DNA from: Desmodus rotundus
Taxonomy: Eukaryota > Chordata > Mammalia > Chiroptera > Phyllostomidae
Assembly (NCBI RefSeq): GCF_022682495.2
Contig: NW_026527467.1
Location: 310,001 to 374,000 of the forward strand
Direction of reading: 5' to 3'
DNA: 64,000 bases
The position numbers and the translations under genes were made by a program. Under the pieces are notes generated by a model. The model did no database searches. It saw only the letters and a program-made list of their open reading frames with translations, and was not told where the DNA came from. Within the stretch, counting starts at the first letter, position 1, and each line of letters begins with the position of its first letter. Below are positions 20,954 through 33,696 of this stretch, piece by piece.

Positions 20954-22022
20954 CCTTGAGAGGTCACAGCAGTTTTACAGGGTCCCTGCGCACCTGTTCG
21001 GGGAAACAGAATCCCTCCCTGCCACTCAGAGGACCGCACGATTTCCCACAGGCCACACTGCCTAGCAGCACCTTCAGCCCCGAACAGACCGTGTGCTAAG
21101 GACAGACTTGGGTACCGGGGGCATGGGCGGGGGATTTCCCATGGAACTCTCTAAGGGCCCGGCGCCCTGTGTGGCCGGGGGAGTGCCCAGGCGGTTCCTT
21201 GACCCCGCAGGACACTTGCATCCAGCAATAAGCAGCCCTCTGCCTCCACGGGGCTCAAACACCTGGGCCGGGTGTGCGGGCACCTGGCGTACGTGGAGGC
21301 AAACCCGCCGACCCTTCTGGCCCGAACCCACCACTGCAAAGATCCCCCTTTTCTTCCATCCGTAAAGGGGTCCTCATTGAGGAGTGGAGGAACATGGGGT
21401 GGCCCCCAGGAGATGGCTTTTCTCCGAGCCGCGGCTGGCTGGTTTCGGGCCTATACGTGGGCCGCGCGTGCGCACTCAGGCTCCCCACCACAAGCCTCCC
21501 TCGGGTCACAGGACTCACCCCTGAGGGGTCTGGTTACCCACCCCTGAAGGGTCACTTCACCTACCCCTGAGGGGTCACGTGACCCAAACCTGAGGGGTCA
21601 CTTGACCCACCCCTGTGGGGTCACGTGACGCACCCCTGAGGGGTCACATGACCACCCCTGTGGGGTCACGTGACCCAACACTGAGTGGTCACGTGACCCA
21701 CCCCTGAGGGGTCACATGACCCGCCCCTGAGGGGTCTCGTGTCCCACCCTTTTGGGGTCACGTGACCCGCCCTTGAGGGGTCTCGTGACCCACCTTTGCG
21801 GGGTCCCGTGACCCACCTTTGGGAGGTCACCTGCCCCACACTTGAGGGGTCACATGACACACCCTTTTGGGGTCACGTGACCCGCCCTTGAGGGGTTTCG
21901 TGACCCACCCTTTTGGGGTCACGTGACCCGCCCTTGAGGGGTCTCGTGACCCACCTTTGCGGGGTCCCGTGACCCACCTTTGGGAGGTCACCTGCCCCAC
22001 CCTTGAGGGGTCACATGACACA
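20954..22022 (+). repeat. Unit 17: gamma monomer + 22 repeats, one repeat 22 bp
   Basis: Core 20,954-21,517, tract 21,518-22,022. Marks are CATGGGGTGG and GTCACAGGACTC. The tract has a one-base deletion (ATGACCACCCC near 21,650). It contains two closing series in tandem (about 21,794-21,862 and 21,952-22,020), a sign of internal duplication. NRF1-type site 21,463-21,474 is intact. Confidence 0.93.
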
Positions 22023-23588
22023 CCTTGAGAGGTCACAGCAGTTTTACAGGGTCCCTGCGCACCTGTTCGGGGAAACAGAAGCCCTCCCTGCCACTCAGAG
22101 GACCGCACGATTTCCCACAGGCCACACTGCCTATTAGCACCTTCAGCCCCGCACAGACCGTGTGCTAAGGACAGACTTGGGTACCGGGGGCATGGGCGGG
22201 GGATTTCCCATGGAACTCTCTAAGGGCCCGGCGCCCTGTGTGGCCGGGGGAGTGCCCATGCCGTTCCTTGACCCCGCAGGACACTTGCATCCAGCAATAA
22301 GCAGCCCTCTGCCTCCACGGGGCTCAAACACCTGGGCCCGGTGTGCGGGCACCTGGCGTACGTGGAGGCAAACCCGCCGACCCCTCTGGCCCGAACCCAC
22401 CACTGCGAAGATCCCCCTTTTCTTCCATCCGTAAAGGGGTCACGCTTGAGGAGTGGAAGAACATGGGGAGGCCCCCAGGAGATGGCTTTTCTCCGAGCCG
22501 CGGCTGGCTCGTTTCGGGCCTATATGTGGGCCGCGCATACGCACTCAGGCTCCCAAGCACACACCTCCCTCGGCTCACCTGACCCACCCTTTAGAGGTCA
22601 CAGCAGTTCCACAGGGTCCCTGGGCACCTGTCCGTGGACACAGGAGCCCTCCCTGCCACCTAGAGGACCACGCGATTTCCGCTGGGGAACACTGCCCAGA
22701 AGCACTCCCAGCCTGGCACAGACACTGTGCGCAGGATAGACTTGTGGACCAGGGGCCTGGGCGGGGAATTTTCCAGGGAACTCTCTAAAGGCCAGGTGCC
22801 CTCTGTCGCCCTGGGAGTGCCCACGCCCTCCCTTAACCCTGCAGGACACTATCATCCAGCAATAAGGAGCCCTCTGCCTCCACGGGGCTCAAACACCTGG
22901 GCCGGTTGTGCGAGCACCTGGCGTACGTGCAGGCAAACCCGCAGACCCCTCTGGCCCGAACCCACCACTGCGAAGATCCCCCTTTTCTTCCATCCGTTAA
23001 GGGGTCCTCCTTGAGGAGTGGAGGGACATGGGGAGGCCCCCAGGAGATGGCTTTTCTCCGAGTCGGGGCTGGCGGGTTTCGGGCCTATACGTGGGCCGCG
23101 CGTGCGCACTCAGGCTCCCCACCACAAGCCTCCCTCCGGTCACGGGACTCACCCTTGAGGTGTCTCCTGACCCACCCTGGAGGGGTCACGTGACCCACCC
23201 CTGAGGGGTCACGTGACCCACCCCTGAGGGGTCACGTGACCCATCCCGGAGGGGTCACTTGGCCCACCCCTGTGGGGTCACGGGACCAACCCCTGAGGGG
23301 TCACATGACCCACCCCTGAGGGGTCACGTGACCCAACCCTGAGTGGTCACGTGACCCACCCCTGAGGGGTCACATGACCCGCCCCTGAGGGGTCACGTGA
23401 CCCACCCTTGAGGAGTCTCGTGACCCACCCTTTTGGGGTCACGTGACCCGCCCTTGAGGGGTCTCGTGACCCACCCTTTTGGGGTCACGTGACCCGACCT
23501 TGAGGGGTCTCGTGACCCACCCTTGAGGGGTCCCCTGACCCACCCTTGGGAGGTCACCTGCCCCACCCTTGAGGGGTCATATGTCCCA
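22023..23588 (+). repeat. Unit 18: alpha-beta dimer + 19 repeats
   Basis: Core 22,023-23,151, tract 23,152-23,588. Alpha has CTATTAGCACC. Beta carries private substitutions at 22998, 23063, 23066, 23074 and 23137 against unit 37, whose own NRF1-type site is changed at the base matching 23104. Here that site, 23,097-23,108, is intact. Confidence 0.92.
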
Positions 23589-24612
23589 CCTTGAGAGGTC
23601 ACAGCAGTTTTACAGGGTCCCTGCGCACCTGTTCGGGGAAACAGAAGCCCTCCCTGCCACTCAGAGGACCGCACGATTTCCCACAGGCCACACTGCCTAG
23701 CAGCACCTTCAGCCCCGAACAGACCGTGTGCTAAGGACAGACTTGGGTACCGGGGGCATGGGCGGGGGATTTCCCATGGAACTCTCTAAGGGCCCGGCGC
23801 CCTGTGTGGCCGGGGGAGTGCCCAGGCGGTTCCTTGACCCCGCAGGACACTTGCATCCAGCAATAAGCAGCCCTCTGCCTCCACGGGGCTCAAACACCTG
23901 GGCCCGGTGTGCGGGCACCTGGCGTACGTGGAGGCAAACCCGCCGACACTTCTGGCCCGAACCCACCACTGCAAAGATCCCCCTTTTCTTCCATCCGTAA
24001 AGGGGTCCTCCTTGAGGAGTGGAGGAACATGGGGAGGCCCCCAGGAGATGGCTTTTCTCCGAGCCGCGGCTGGCTGGTTTCGGGCCTATACGTGGGCCGC
24101 GCGTGCGCACTCAGGCTCCCCACCACAAGCCTCCCTCGGGTCACGGGACTCACCCCTGAGGGGTCTGGTTACCCACCCCTGAAGGGTCACTTCACCTACC
24201 CCTGAGGGGTCACGTGACCCACCCCTGAGGGGTCACGTGACCCAACCCTGAGGGGTCACTTGACCCACCCCTGTGGGGTCACGTGACGCACCCCTGAGGG
24301 GTCACATGACCAACCCCTGTGGGGTCACGTGACCCAACACTGAGTGGTCACGTGACCCACCCCTGAGGGGTCTCGTGACCCACCCCGGAGGGGTCACGTG
24401 ACCCGCCCCTGAGGGGTCACGTGACCCACCCTTGAGGAGTCTCGTGACCCACACTTTTGGGGTCACGTGACCCGCCCTTGAGGGGTCTCGTGACCCACCC
24501 TTTTGGGGTCACCTGACCCGCCCTTGAGGGGTCTCGTGACCCACCTTTGCGGGGTCCCGTGACCCACCTTTGGGAGGTCACCTGCCCCACCCTTGAGGGG
24601 TCACATGACCCA
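23589..24612 (+). repeat. Unit 19: gamma monomer + 20 repeats
   Basis: Core 23,589-24,152, tract 24,153-24,612. CGACACTTCTGG is shared with unit 44. NRF1-type site 24,098-24,109 is intact. The block A/B join at 24,517/24,518 falls inside the tract. Confidence 0.93.
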
Positions 24613-26224
24613 CCTTGAGAGGTCACAGCAGTTTTACAGGGTCCCTGCGCACCTGTTCGGGGAAACAGAAGCCCTCCCTGCCACTCAGAGGACCCCACGA
24701 TTTCCCACAGGCCACACTGCCTAGCAGCACCTTCAGCCCCGCACAGACCGTGTGCTAAGGACAGACTTGGGTACCGGGGGCATGGGCGGGGGATTTCCCA
24801 TGGAACTCTCTAAGGGCCCGGCGCCCTGTGTGGCCGGGGGAGTGCCCATGCCGTTCCTTGACCCCGCAGGCAACTTGCATCCAGCAATAAGCAGCCCTCT
24901 GCCTCCACCGGGCTCAAACACCTGGGCCCGGTGTGCGGGCACCTGGCGTACGTGGAGGCAAACCCGCCGACCCCTCTGGCCCGAACCCACCACTGCGAAG
25001 ATCCCCCTTTTCTTCCATCCGTAAAGGGGTCACGCTTGAGGAGTGGAAGAACATGGGGAGGCCCCCAGGAGATGGCTTTTCTCCGAGCCGCGGCTGGCTC
25101 GTTTCGGGCCTATATGTGGGCCGCGCATACGCACTCAGGCTCCCAAGCACACACCTCCCTCGGCTCACCTGACCCACCCTTTAGAGGTCACAGCAGTTCC
25201 ACAGGGTCCCTGGGCACCTGTCCGTGGACACAGGAGCCCTCCCTGCCACCTAGAGGACCACGCGATTTCCGCTGGGGAACACTGCCCAGAAGCACTCCCA
25301 GCCTCGCAAAGACACTGTGCGCAGGATAGACTTGTGGACCAGGGGCCTGGGCGGGGAATTTTCCAGGGAACTCTCTAAAGGCCAGGTGCCCTCTGTCGCC
25401 CTGGGAGTGCCCACGCCCTCCCTTAACCCTGCAGGACACTATCATCCAGCAATAAGGAGCCCTCTGCCTCCACGGGGCTCAAACACCTGTGCCGGTTGTG
25501 CGAGCACCTGGCGTACGTGCAGGCAAACCCGCAGACCCCTCTGGCCCGAACCCACCACTGCGAAGATCCCCCTTTTCTTCCATCCGTAAAGGGGTCCTCC
25601 TTGAGGAGTGGAGGGACATGGGGAGGCCCCCAGGAGATGGCTTTTCTCCGAGCCGCGGCTGGCTGGTTTCGGGCCTATACGAGAGCCGCGAGTGCGCACT
25701 CAGGATCCCCACCACAAGCCTCCCTCGGGTCACGGGACTCACCCATGAGGGGTCTGGTTACCCACCCCTGAAGGGTCACTTCACCTACCCCTGAGGGGTC
25801 ACGTGACCCACCCCTGAGGGGTCACGTGACCCAACCCTGAGGGGTCACTTGACCCACCCCTGTGGGGTCACGTGACGCACCCCTGAGGGGTCACATGACC
25901 AACCCCTGTGGGGTCACGTGACCCAACACTGAGTGGTCACGTGACCCACCCCTGAGGGGTCTCGTGACCCACCCCTGAGGGGTCACGTGACCCACCCCTG
26001 AGGGGTCACATGACCCGCCCCTGAGGGGTCACGTGACCCACCCTTGAGGAGTCTCGTGACCCACACTTTTGGGGTCACGTGACCCGCCCTTGAGGGGTCT
26101 CGTGACCCACCCTTTTGGGGTCACGTGACCCGCCCTTGAGGGGTCTCGTGACCCACCTTTGCGGGGTCCCGTGACCCACCTTTGGGAGGTCACCTGCCCC
26201 ACCCTTCAGGGGTCACATGACCCA
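24613..26224 (+). repeat. Unit 20: copy of unit 1
   Basis: Core 24,613-25,741, tract 25,742-26,224 (21 repeats). It shares every private variant of unit 1, including CCCATGAGG at the tract start. Confidence 0.93.
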
Positions 26225-27744
26225 CCTTGAGAGGTCACAGCAGTTTTACAGGGTCCCTGCGCACCTGTTCGGGGAAACAGAAGCCCTCCCTGCCACTCAG
26301 AGGACTGCACGATTTCCCACAGGCCACACTGCCTAGCAGCACCTTCAGCCCCGCACAGACCGTGTGCTAAGGACAGACTTGGGTACCGGGGGCATGGGCG
26401 GGGGATTTCCCATGGAACTCTCTAAGGGCCCGGCGCCCTGTGTGGCCGGGGGAGTGCCCATGCCGTTCCTTGACCCCGCAGGACACTTGCATCCAGCAAT
26501 AAGCAGCCCTCTGCCTCCACGGGGCTCAAACACCTGGGCCCGGTGTGCGGGCACCTGGCGTACGTGGAGGCAAACCCGCCGACCCCTCTGGCCCGAACCC
26601 ACCACTGCGAAGATCCCCCTTTTCTTCCATCCGTAAAGGGGTCACGCTTGAGGAGTGGAAGAACATGGGGAGGCCCCCAGGAGATGGCTTTTCTCCGAGC
26701 CGCGGCTTGCTGGTTTCGGGCCTATATGTGGGCCGCGCATACGCACTCAGGCTCCCAAGCACACACCTCCCTCGGCTCACCTGACCCACCCTTTAGAGGT
26801 CACAGCAGTTCCACAGGGTCCCTGGGCACCTGTCCGTGGACACAGGAGCCCTCCCTGCCACCTAGAGGACCACGCGATTTCCGCTGGGGAACACTGCCCA
26901 GAAGCACTCCCAGCCTCGCAAAGACACTGTGCGCAGGATAGACTTGTGGACCAGGGGCCTGGGCGGGGAATTTTCCAGGGAACTCTCTAAAGGCCAGGTG
27001 CCCTCTGTCGCCCTGGGAGTGCCCACGCCCTCCCTTAACCCTGCAGGACACTATCATCCAGCAATAAGGAGCCCTCTGCCTCCACGGGGCTCAAACACCT
27101 GGGCCGGTTGTGCGAGCACCTGGCGTACGTGCAGGCAAACCCGCAGACCCCTCTGGCCCGAACCCACCACTGCGAAGATCCCCCTTTTCTTCCATCCGTA
27201 AAGGGGTCCTCCTTGAGGAGTGGAGGGACATGGGGAGGCCCCCAGGAGATGGCTTTTCTCCGAGCCGCGGCTGGCTGGTTTCGGGCCTATACGTGAGCCG
27301 CGAGTGCACACTCAGGCTCCCCACCACAAGCCTCCCTCGGGTCACGGGACTCACCCTTGAGGTGTCTCCTGACTCACCCCTGAGGGGTCACATGACCCAC
27401 CTCTGAGGGGTCACGTGACCCAACACTGAGTGGTCACGTGACCCACCCCTGAGGGGTCTCGTGACCCACCCCTGAGGGGTCACATGACCCGCCCCTGAGG
27501 GGTCACGTGACCCACCCTTGAGGAGTCTCGTGACCCACCCTTTTGGGGTCACGTGACCCACCCTTGAGGAGTCTCGTGACCCACCCTTTTTGGGTCACGT
27601 GACCCGCCCTTGAGGGGTCTCGTGACCCACCCTTTTGGGGTCACGTGACCCGCCCTTGAGGGGTCTCGTGACCCACCTTTGCGGGGTCCCGTGACCCACC
27701 TTTGGGAGGTCACCTGCCCCACCCTTGAGGGGTCACATGACCCA
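26225..27744 (+). repeat. Unit 21: copy of unit 2
   Basis: Core 26,225-27,353, tract 27,354-27,744 (17 repeats). GAGGACTGC and GTGCACACTC are retained. Confidence 0.93.
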
Positions 27745-29356
27745 CCTTGAGAGGTCACAGCAGTTTTACAGGGTCCCTGCGCACCTGTTCGGGGAAACAG
27801 AAGCCCTCCCTGCCACTCAGAGGACCGCACGATTTCCCACAGGCCACACTGCCTAGCAGCACCTTCAGCCCCGCACAGACTGTGTGCTAAGGACAGACTT
27901 GGGTACCGGGGGCATGGGCGGGGGATTTCCCATGGAACTCTCTAAGGGCCCGGCGCCCTGTGTGGCCGGGGGAGTGCCCATGCCGTTCCTTGACCCCGCA
28001 GGACACTTGCATCCAGCAATAAGCAGCCCTCTGCCTCCACGGGGCTCAAACACCTGGGCCCGGTGTGCGGGCACCTGGCGTACGTGGAGGCAAACCCGCC
28101 GACCCCTCTGGCCCGAACCCACCACTGCGAAGATCCCCCTTTTCTTCCATCCGTAAAGGGGTCACGCTTGAGGAGTGGAAGAACATGGGGAGGCCCCCAG
28201 GAGATGGCTTTTCTCCGAGCCGCGGCTGGCTCGTTTCGGGCCTATATGTGGGCCGCGCATGCGCACTCAGGCTCCCAAGCACACACCTCCCTCGGCTCAC
28301 CTGACCCACCCTTTAGAGGTCACAGCAGTTCCACAGGGTCCCTGGGCACCTGTCCGTGGACACAGGAGCCCTCTCTGCCACCTAGAGGACCACGCGATTT
28401 CCGCTGGGGAACACTGCCCAGAAGCACTCCCAGCCTGGCACAGACACTGTGCGCAGGATAGACTTGTGGACCAGGGGCCTGGGCGGGGAATTTTCCAGGG
28501 AACTCTCTAAAGGCCAGGTGCCCTCTGTCGCCCTGGGAGTGCCCACGCCCTCCCTTAACCCTGCAGGACACTATCATCCAGCAATAAGCAGCCCTCTGCC
28601 TCCACGGGGCTCAAACACCTGGGCCGGTTGTGCGAGCACCTGGCGTACGTGCAGGCAAACCCGCAGACCCCTCTGGCCCGAACCCACCACTGCGAAGATC
28701 CCCCTTTTCTTCCATCCGTAAAGGGGTCCTCCTTGAGGAGTGGAGGGACATGGGGAGGCCCCCAGGAGATGGCTTTTCTCCGAGCCGCGGCTGGCTGGTT
28801 TCGGGCCTATACGTGGGCCGCGCGTGCGCACTCCGGCTCCCCACCCCAAGCCTCCCTCGGGTCACGGGACTCACCCCTGAGGGGTCTGGTTACCCACCCC
28901 TGAAGGGTCACTTCACCTACCCCTGAGGGGTCACGTGACCCACCCCTGAGGGGTCACGTGACCCAACCCTGAGGGGTCACTTGACCCACCCCTGTGGGGT
29001 CACGTGACGCACCCCTGAGGGGTCACATGACCAACCCCTGTGGGGTCACGTGACCCAACACTGAGTGGTCACGTGACCCACCCCTGAGGGGTCTCGTGAC
29101 CCACCCCTGAGGGGTCACGTGACCCACCCCTGAGGGGTCACATGACCCGCCCCTGAGGGGTCACGTGACCCACCCTTGAGGAGTCTCGTGACCCACACTT
29201 TTGGGGTCACGTGACCCGCCCTTGAGGGGTCTCGTGACCCACCCTTTTTGGGTCACGTGACCCGCCCTTGAGGGGTCTCGTGACCCACCTTTGCGGGGTC
29301 CCGTGACCCACCTTTGGGAGGTCACCTGCCCCACCCTTGAGGGGTCACATGACCCA
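27745..29356 (+). repeat. Unit 22: copy of unit 3
   Basis: Core 27,745-28,873, tract 28,874-29,356 (21 repeats). NRF1-type sites 28,254-28,265 and 28,819-28,830 are intact. 29166 is T, the consensus base. Confidence 0.93.
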
Positions 29357-30784
29357 CCTTGAGAGGTCACAGCAGTTTTACAGGGTCCCTGCGCACCTGT
29401 TCGGGGAAACAGAAGCCCTCCCTGCCACTCAGAGGACCGCACGATTTCCCACAGGCCACACTGCCTAGCAGCACCTTCAGCCCCGCACAGACCGTGTGCT
29501 AAGGACAGACTTGGGTACCGGGGGCATGGGCGGGGGATTTCCCATGGAACTCTCTAAGGGCCCGGCGCCCTGTGTGGCCGGGGGAGTGCCCATGCCGTTC
29601 CTTGACCCCGCAGGACACTTGCATCCAGCAATAAGCAGCCCTCTGCCTCCACGGGGCTCAAACACCTGGGCCCGGTGTGCGGGCACCTGGCGTACGTGGA
29701 GGCAAACCCGCCGACCCCTCTGGCCCGAACCCACCACTGCGAAGATCCCCCTTTTCTTCCATCCGTAAAGGGGTCACGCTTGAGGAGTGGAAGAACATGG
29801 GGAGGCCCCCAGGAGATGGCTTTTCTCCGAGCCGCGGCTGGCTCGTTTCGGGCCTATATGTGGGCCGCGCATACGCACTCAGGCTCCCAAGCACACACCT
29901 CCCTCGGCTCACCTGACCCACCCTTTAGAGGTCACAGCAGTTCCACAGGGTCCCTGGGCACCTGTCCGTGGACACAGGAGCCCTCCCTGCCACCTAGAGG
30001 ACCACGCGATTTCCGCTGGGGAACACTGCCCAGAAGCACTCCCAGCCTCGCAAAGACACTGTGCGCAGGATAGACTTGTGGACCAGGGGCCTGGGCGGGG
30101 AATTTTCCAGGGAACTCTCTAAAGGCCAGGTGCCCTCTGTCGCCCTGGGAGTGCCCACGCCCTCCCTTAACCCTGCAGGACACTATCATCCAGCAATAAG
30201 GAGCCCTCTGCCTCCACGGGGCTCAAACACCTGGGCCGGTTGTGCGAGCACCTGGCGTACGTGCAGGCAAACCCGCAGACCCCTCTGGCCCGAACCCACC
30301 ACTGCGAAGATCCCCCTTTTCTTCCATCCGTAAACGGGTCCTCCTTGAGGAGTGGAGGGACATGGGGAGGCCCCCAGGAGATGGCTTTTCTCCGAGCCGC
30401 GGCTGGCTGGTTTCGGGCCTATACGTGAGCCGCGAGTGCGCACTCAGGCTCCCCACCACAAGCCTCCCTCGGGTCACGGGACTCACCCTTGAGGTGTCTC
30501 CTGACCCACCCCTGAGGGGTCACATGACCCACCTCTGAGGGGTCACGTGACCCAACACTGAGTGGTCACGTGACCCACCCCTGAGGGGTCTCGTGACCCA
30601 CCCCTGAGGGGTCACATGACCCGCCCCTGAGGGGTCACGTGACCCACCCTTGAGGAGTCTCGTGACCCACCCTTTTGGGGTCACGTGACCCGACCTTGAG
30701 GGGTCTCATGACCCACCCTTGAGGGGTCCCCTGACACACCCTTGGGAGGTCACCTGCCCCACCCTTGAGGGGTCATATGACCCA
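29357..30784 (+). repeat. Unit 23: copy of unit 4
   Basis: Core 29,357-30,485, tract 30,486-30,784 (13 repeats). It has consensus bases at 29884 and 29935 where unit 4 is changed. Confidence 0.93.
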
Positions 30785-32304
30785 CCTTGAGAGGTCACAG
30801 CAGTTTTACAGGGTCCCTGCGCACCTGTTCGGGGAAACAGAAGCCCTCCCTGCCACTCAGAGGACCGCACGATTTCCCACAGGCCACACTGCCTAGCAGC
30901 ACCTTCAGCCCCGCACAGACCGTGTGCTAAGGACAGACTTGGGTACCGGGGGCATGGGCGGGGGATTTCCCATGGAACTCTCTAAGGGCCCGGCGCCCTG
31001 TGTGGCCGGGGGAGTGCCCATGCCGTTCCTTGACCCCGCAGGACACTTGCATCCAGCAATAAGCAGCCCTCTGCCTCCACGGGGCTCAAACACCTGGGCC
31101 CGGTGTGCGGGCACCTGGCGTACGTGGAGGCAAACCCGCCGACCCCTCTGGCCCGAACCCACCACTGCGAAGATCCCCCTTTTCTTCCATCCGTAAAGGG
31201 GTCACGCTTGAGGAGTGGAAGAACATGGGGAAGCCCCCAGGAGATGGCTTTTCTCCGAGCCGCGGCTGGCTCGTTTCGGGCCTATACGTGGGCCACGCAT
31301 GCGCACTCAGGCTCCCAAGCACACACCTCCCTCGGCTCACCTGACCCACCCTTTAGAGGTCACAGCAGTTCCACAGGGTCCCTGGGCACCTGTCCGTGGA
31401 CACAGGAGCCCTCCCTGCCACCTAGAGGACCACGCGATTTCCGCTGGGGAACACTGCCCAGAAGCACTCCCAGCCTGGCACAGACACTGTGCGCAGGATA
31501 GACTTGTGGACCAGGGGCCTGGGCGGGGAATTTTCCAGGGAACTCTCTAAAGGCCAGGTGCCCTCTGTCGCCCTGGGAGTGCCCACGCCCTCCCTTAACC
31601 CTGCAGGACACTATCATCGAGCAATAAGGAGCCCTCTGCCTCCAGGGGGCTCAAACACCTGGGCCGGTTGTGCGAGCACCTGGCGTACGTGCAGGCAAAC
31701 CCGCAGACCCCTCTGGCCCGAACCCACCACTGCGAAGATCCCCCTTTTCTTCCATCCGTAAAGGGGTCCTCCTTGAGGAGTGGAGGGACATGGGGAGGCC
31801 CCCAGGAGATGGCTTTTCTCCGAGCCGCGGCTGGCTGGTTTCGGGCCTATACGTGGGCCGAGCGTGCGCACTCAGGCTCCCCACCACAAGCCTCCCTCGG
31901 GTCACGGGACTCACCCTTGAGGTGTCTCCTGACCCACCCTGGAGGGGTCACGTGACCCAACCCTGAGGGGTCACTTGACCCACCCCTGTGGGGTCACGTG
32001 ACCAACCCCTGAGGGGTCACGTGACCCACCCCTGAGGGGTCACGTGACCCAACCCTGAGTGGTCACGTGACCCACCCCTGAGGAGTCACGTGACCCGCCC
32101 CCGAGGGGTCACCTGACCCGCCCTTGAGGGGTCTCGTGACCCACCTTTTTGGGGTCACGTGACCCGCCCTTGAGGGGTCTCCTGACCCACCCTTTTGGGG
32201 TCACGTGACCCGACCTTGCGGGGTCTAATGACCCACCCTTGAGGGGTCCCCTGACACACCCTTGGGAGGTCACCTGCCCCACCCTTGAGGGGTCATATGA
32301 CCCA
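30785..32304 (+). repeat. Unit 24: copy of unit 5
   Basis: Core 30,785-31,913, tract 31,914-32,304 (17 repeats). CATCGAGCAAT and GCCGAGCGTGC are retained. Confidence 0.93.
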
Positions 32305-33696
32305 CCTTGAGAGGTCACAGCAGTTTTACAGGGTCCCTGCGCACCTGTTCGGGGAAACAGAAGCCCTCCCTGCCACTCAGAGGACCGCACGATTTCCCAC
32401 AGGCCACACTGCCTAGCAGCACCTTCAGCCCCGCACAGACCGTGTGCTAAGGACAGACTTGGGTACCGGGGGCATGGGCGGGGGATTTCCCATGGAACTC
32501 TCTAAGGGCCCGGCGCCCTGTGTGGCCGGGGGAGTGCCCAGGCGGTTCCTTGACCCCGCAGGACACTTGCATCCAGCAATAAGCAGCCCTCTGCCTCCAC
32601 GGGGCTCAAACACCTGGGCCCGGTGTGCGGGCACCTGGCGTACGTGGAGGCAAAACCGCCGACCCTTCTGGCCCGAACCCACCACTGCAAAGATCCCCCT
32701 TTTCTTCCATCCGTAAAGGGGTCCTCCTTGAGGAGTGGAGGAACATGGGGAGGCCCCCAGGAGATGGCTGTTCTGCGAGCCGCGGCTGGCTGGTTTCGGG
32801 CCTATACGTGGGCCGCGCGTGCGCACTCAGGCTCCCCACCACAAGCCTCCCTCGGGTCACGGGACTCACCCCTGAGGGGTCTGGTTACCCACCCCTGAAG
32901 GGTCACTTCACCTACCACTGAGGGGTCACGTGACGCACCCCTGAGGGGTCACATGACCAACCCCTGTGGGGTCACGTGACCCAACACTGAGTGGTCACGT
33001 GACCCACCCCTGAGGGGTCTCGTGACCCACCCCTGAGGGGTCACATGACGCGCCCCTGAGGGGTCACGTGACCCACCCTTGAGGAGTCTCGTGACCCACA
33101 CTTTTGGGGTCACGTGACCCACCCCTGAGGGGTCACGTGACCCACCCCTGAGGGGTCACATGACCCGCCCCTGAGGGGTCACGTGACCCACCCTTGAGGA
33201 GTCTCGTGACCCACACTTTTGGGGTCACGTGACCCGCCCCTGAGGGGTCACGTGACCCACCCTTGAGGAGTCTCGTGACCCACCCTTTTGGGGTCACGTG
33301 ACCCGACCTTGAGGGGTCTCGTGACCCACCCTTGAGGGGTCCCCTGACCCACCCTGGAGGGGTCACGTGACCCAACCCTGAGGGGTCACTTGACCCACCC
33401 CTGTGGGGTCACGTGACCAACCCCTGAGGGGTCACGTGACCCAACCCTGAGTGGTCACGTGACCCACCCCTGAGGAGTCACGTGACCCGCCCCCGAGGGA
33501 TCACCTGACCCGCCCTTGAGGGGTCTCGTGACCCACACTTTTGGGGTCACGTGACCCGCCCTTGAGGGGTCTCGTGACCCACCCTTTTGGGGTCACGTGA
33601 CCCGACCTTGAGGGGTCTCGTGACCCACCCTTGAGGGGTCCCCTGACCCACCCTTGGGAGGTCACCTGCCCCACCCTTGAGGGGTCATATGTCCCA
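32305..33696 (+). repeat. Unit 25: copy of unit 6
   Basis: Core 32,305-32,868, tract 32,869-33,696 (36 repeats, the same fused double structure). NRF1-type site 32,814-32,825. Confidence 0.93.

Larger units (their letters stand above)
1..24517 (+). repeat. Higher-order block A (units 1-19)
   Basis: This 24,517-bp segment contains nine dimer-core units (1-5, 12, 13, 16, 18) and ten single-monomer units. Base 1 aligns with base 24,518 and the register is kept without any net indel to about 22.9 kb/47.4 kb. Private variants of unit 1 (GGCAACTTG near 351, CCACCGGG near 389, ACGAGAGCC near 1,162, CCCATGAGG at 1,225) recur in unit 20, so the block boundary is a true duplication join. The left limit lies outside the window. 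Confidence 0.92.
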
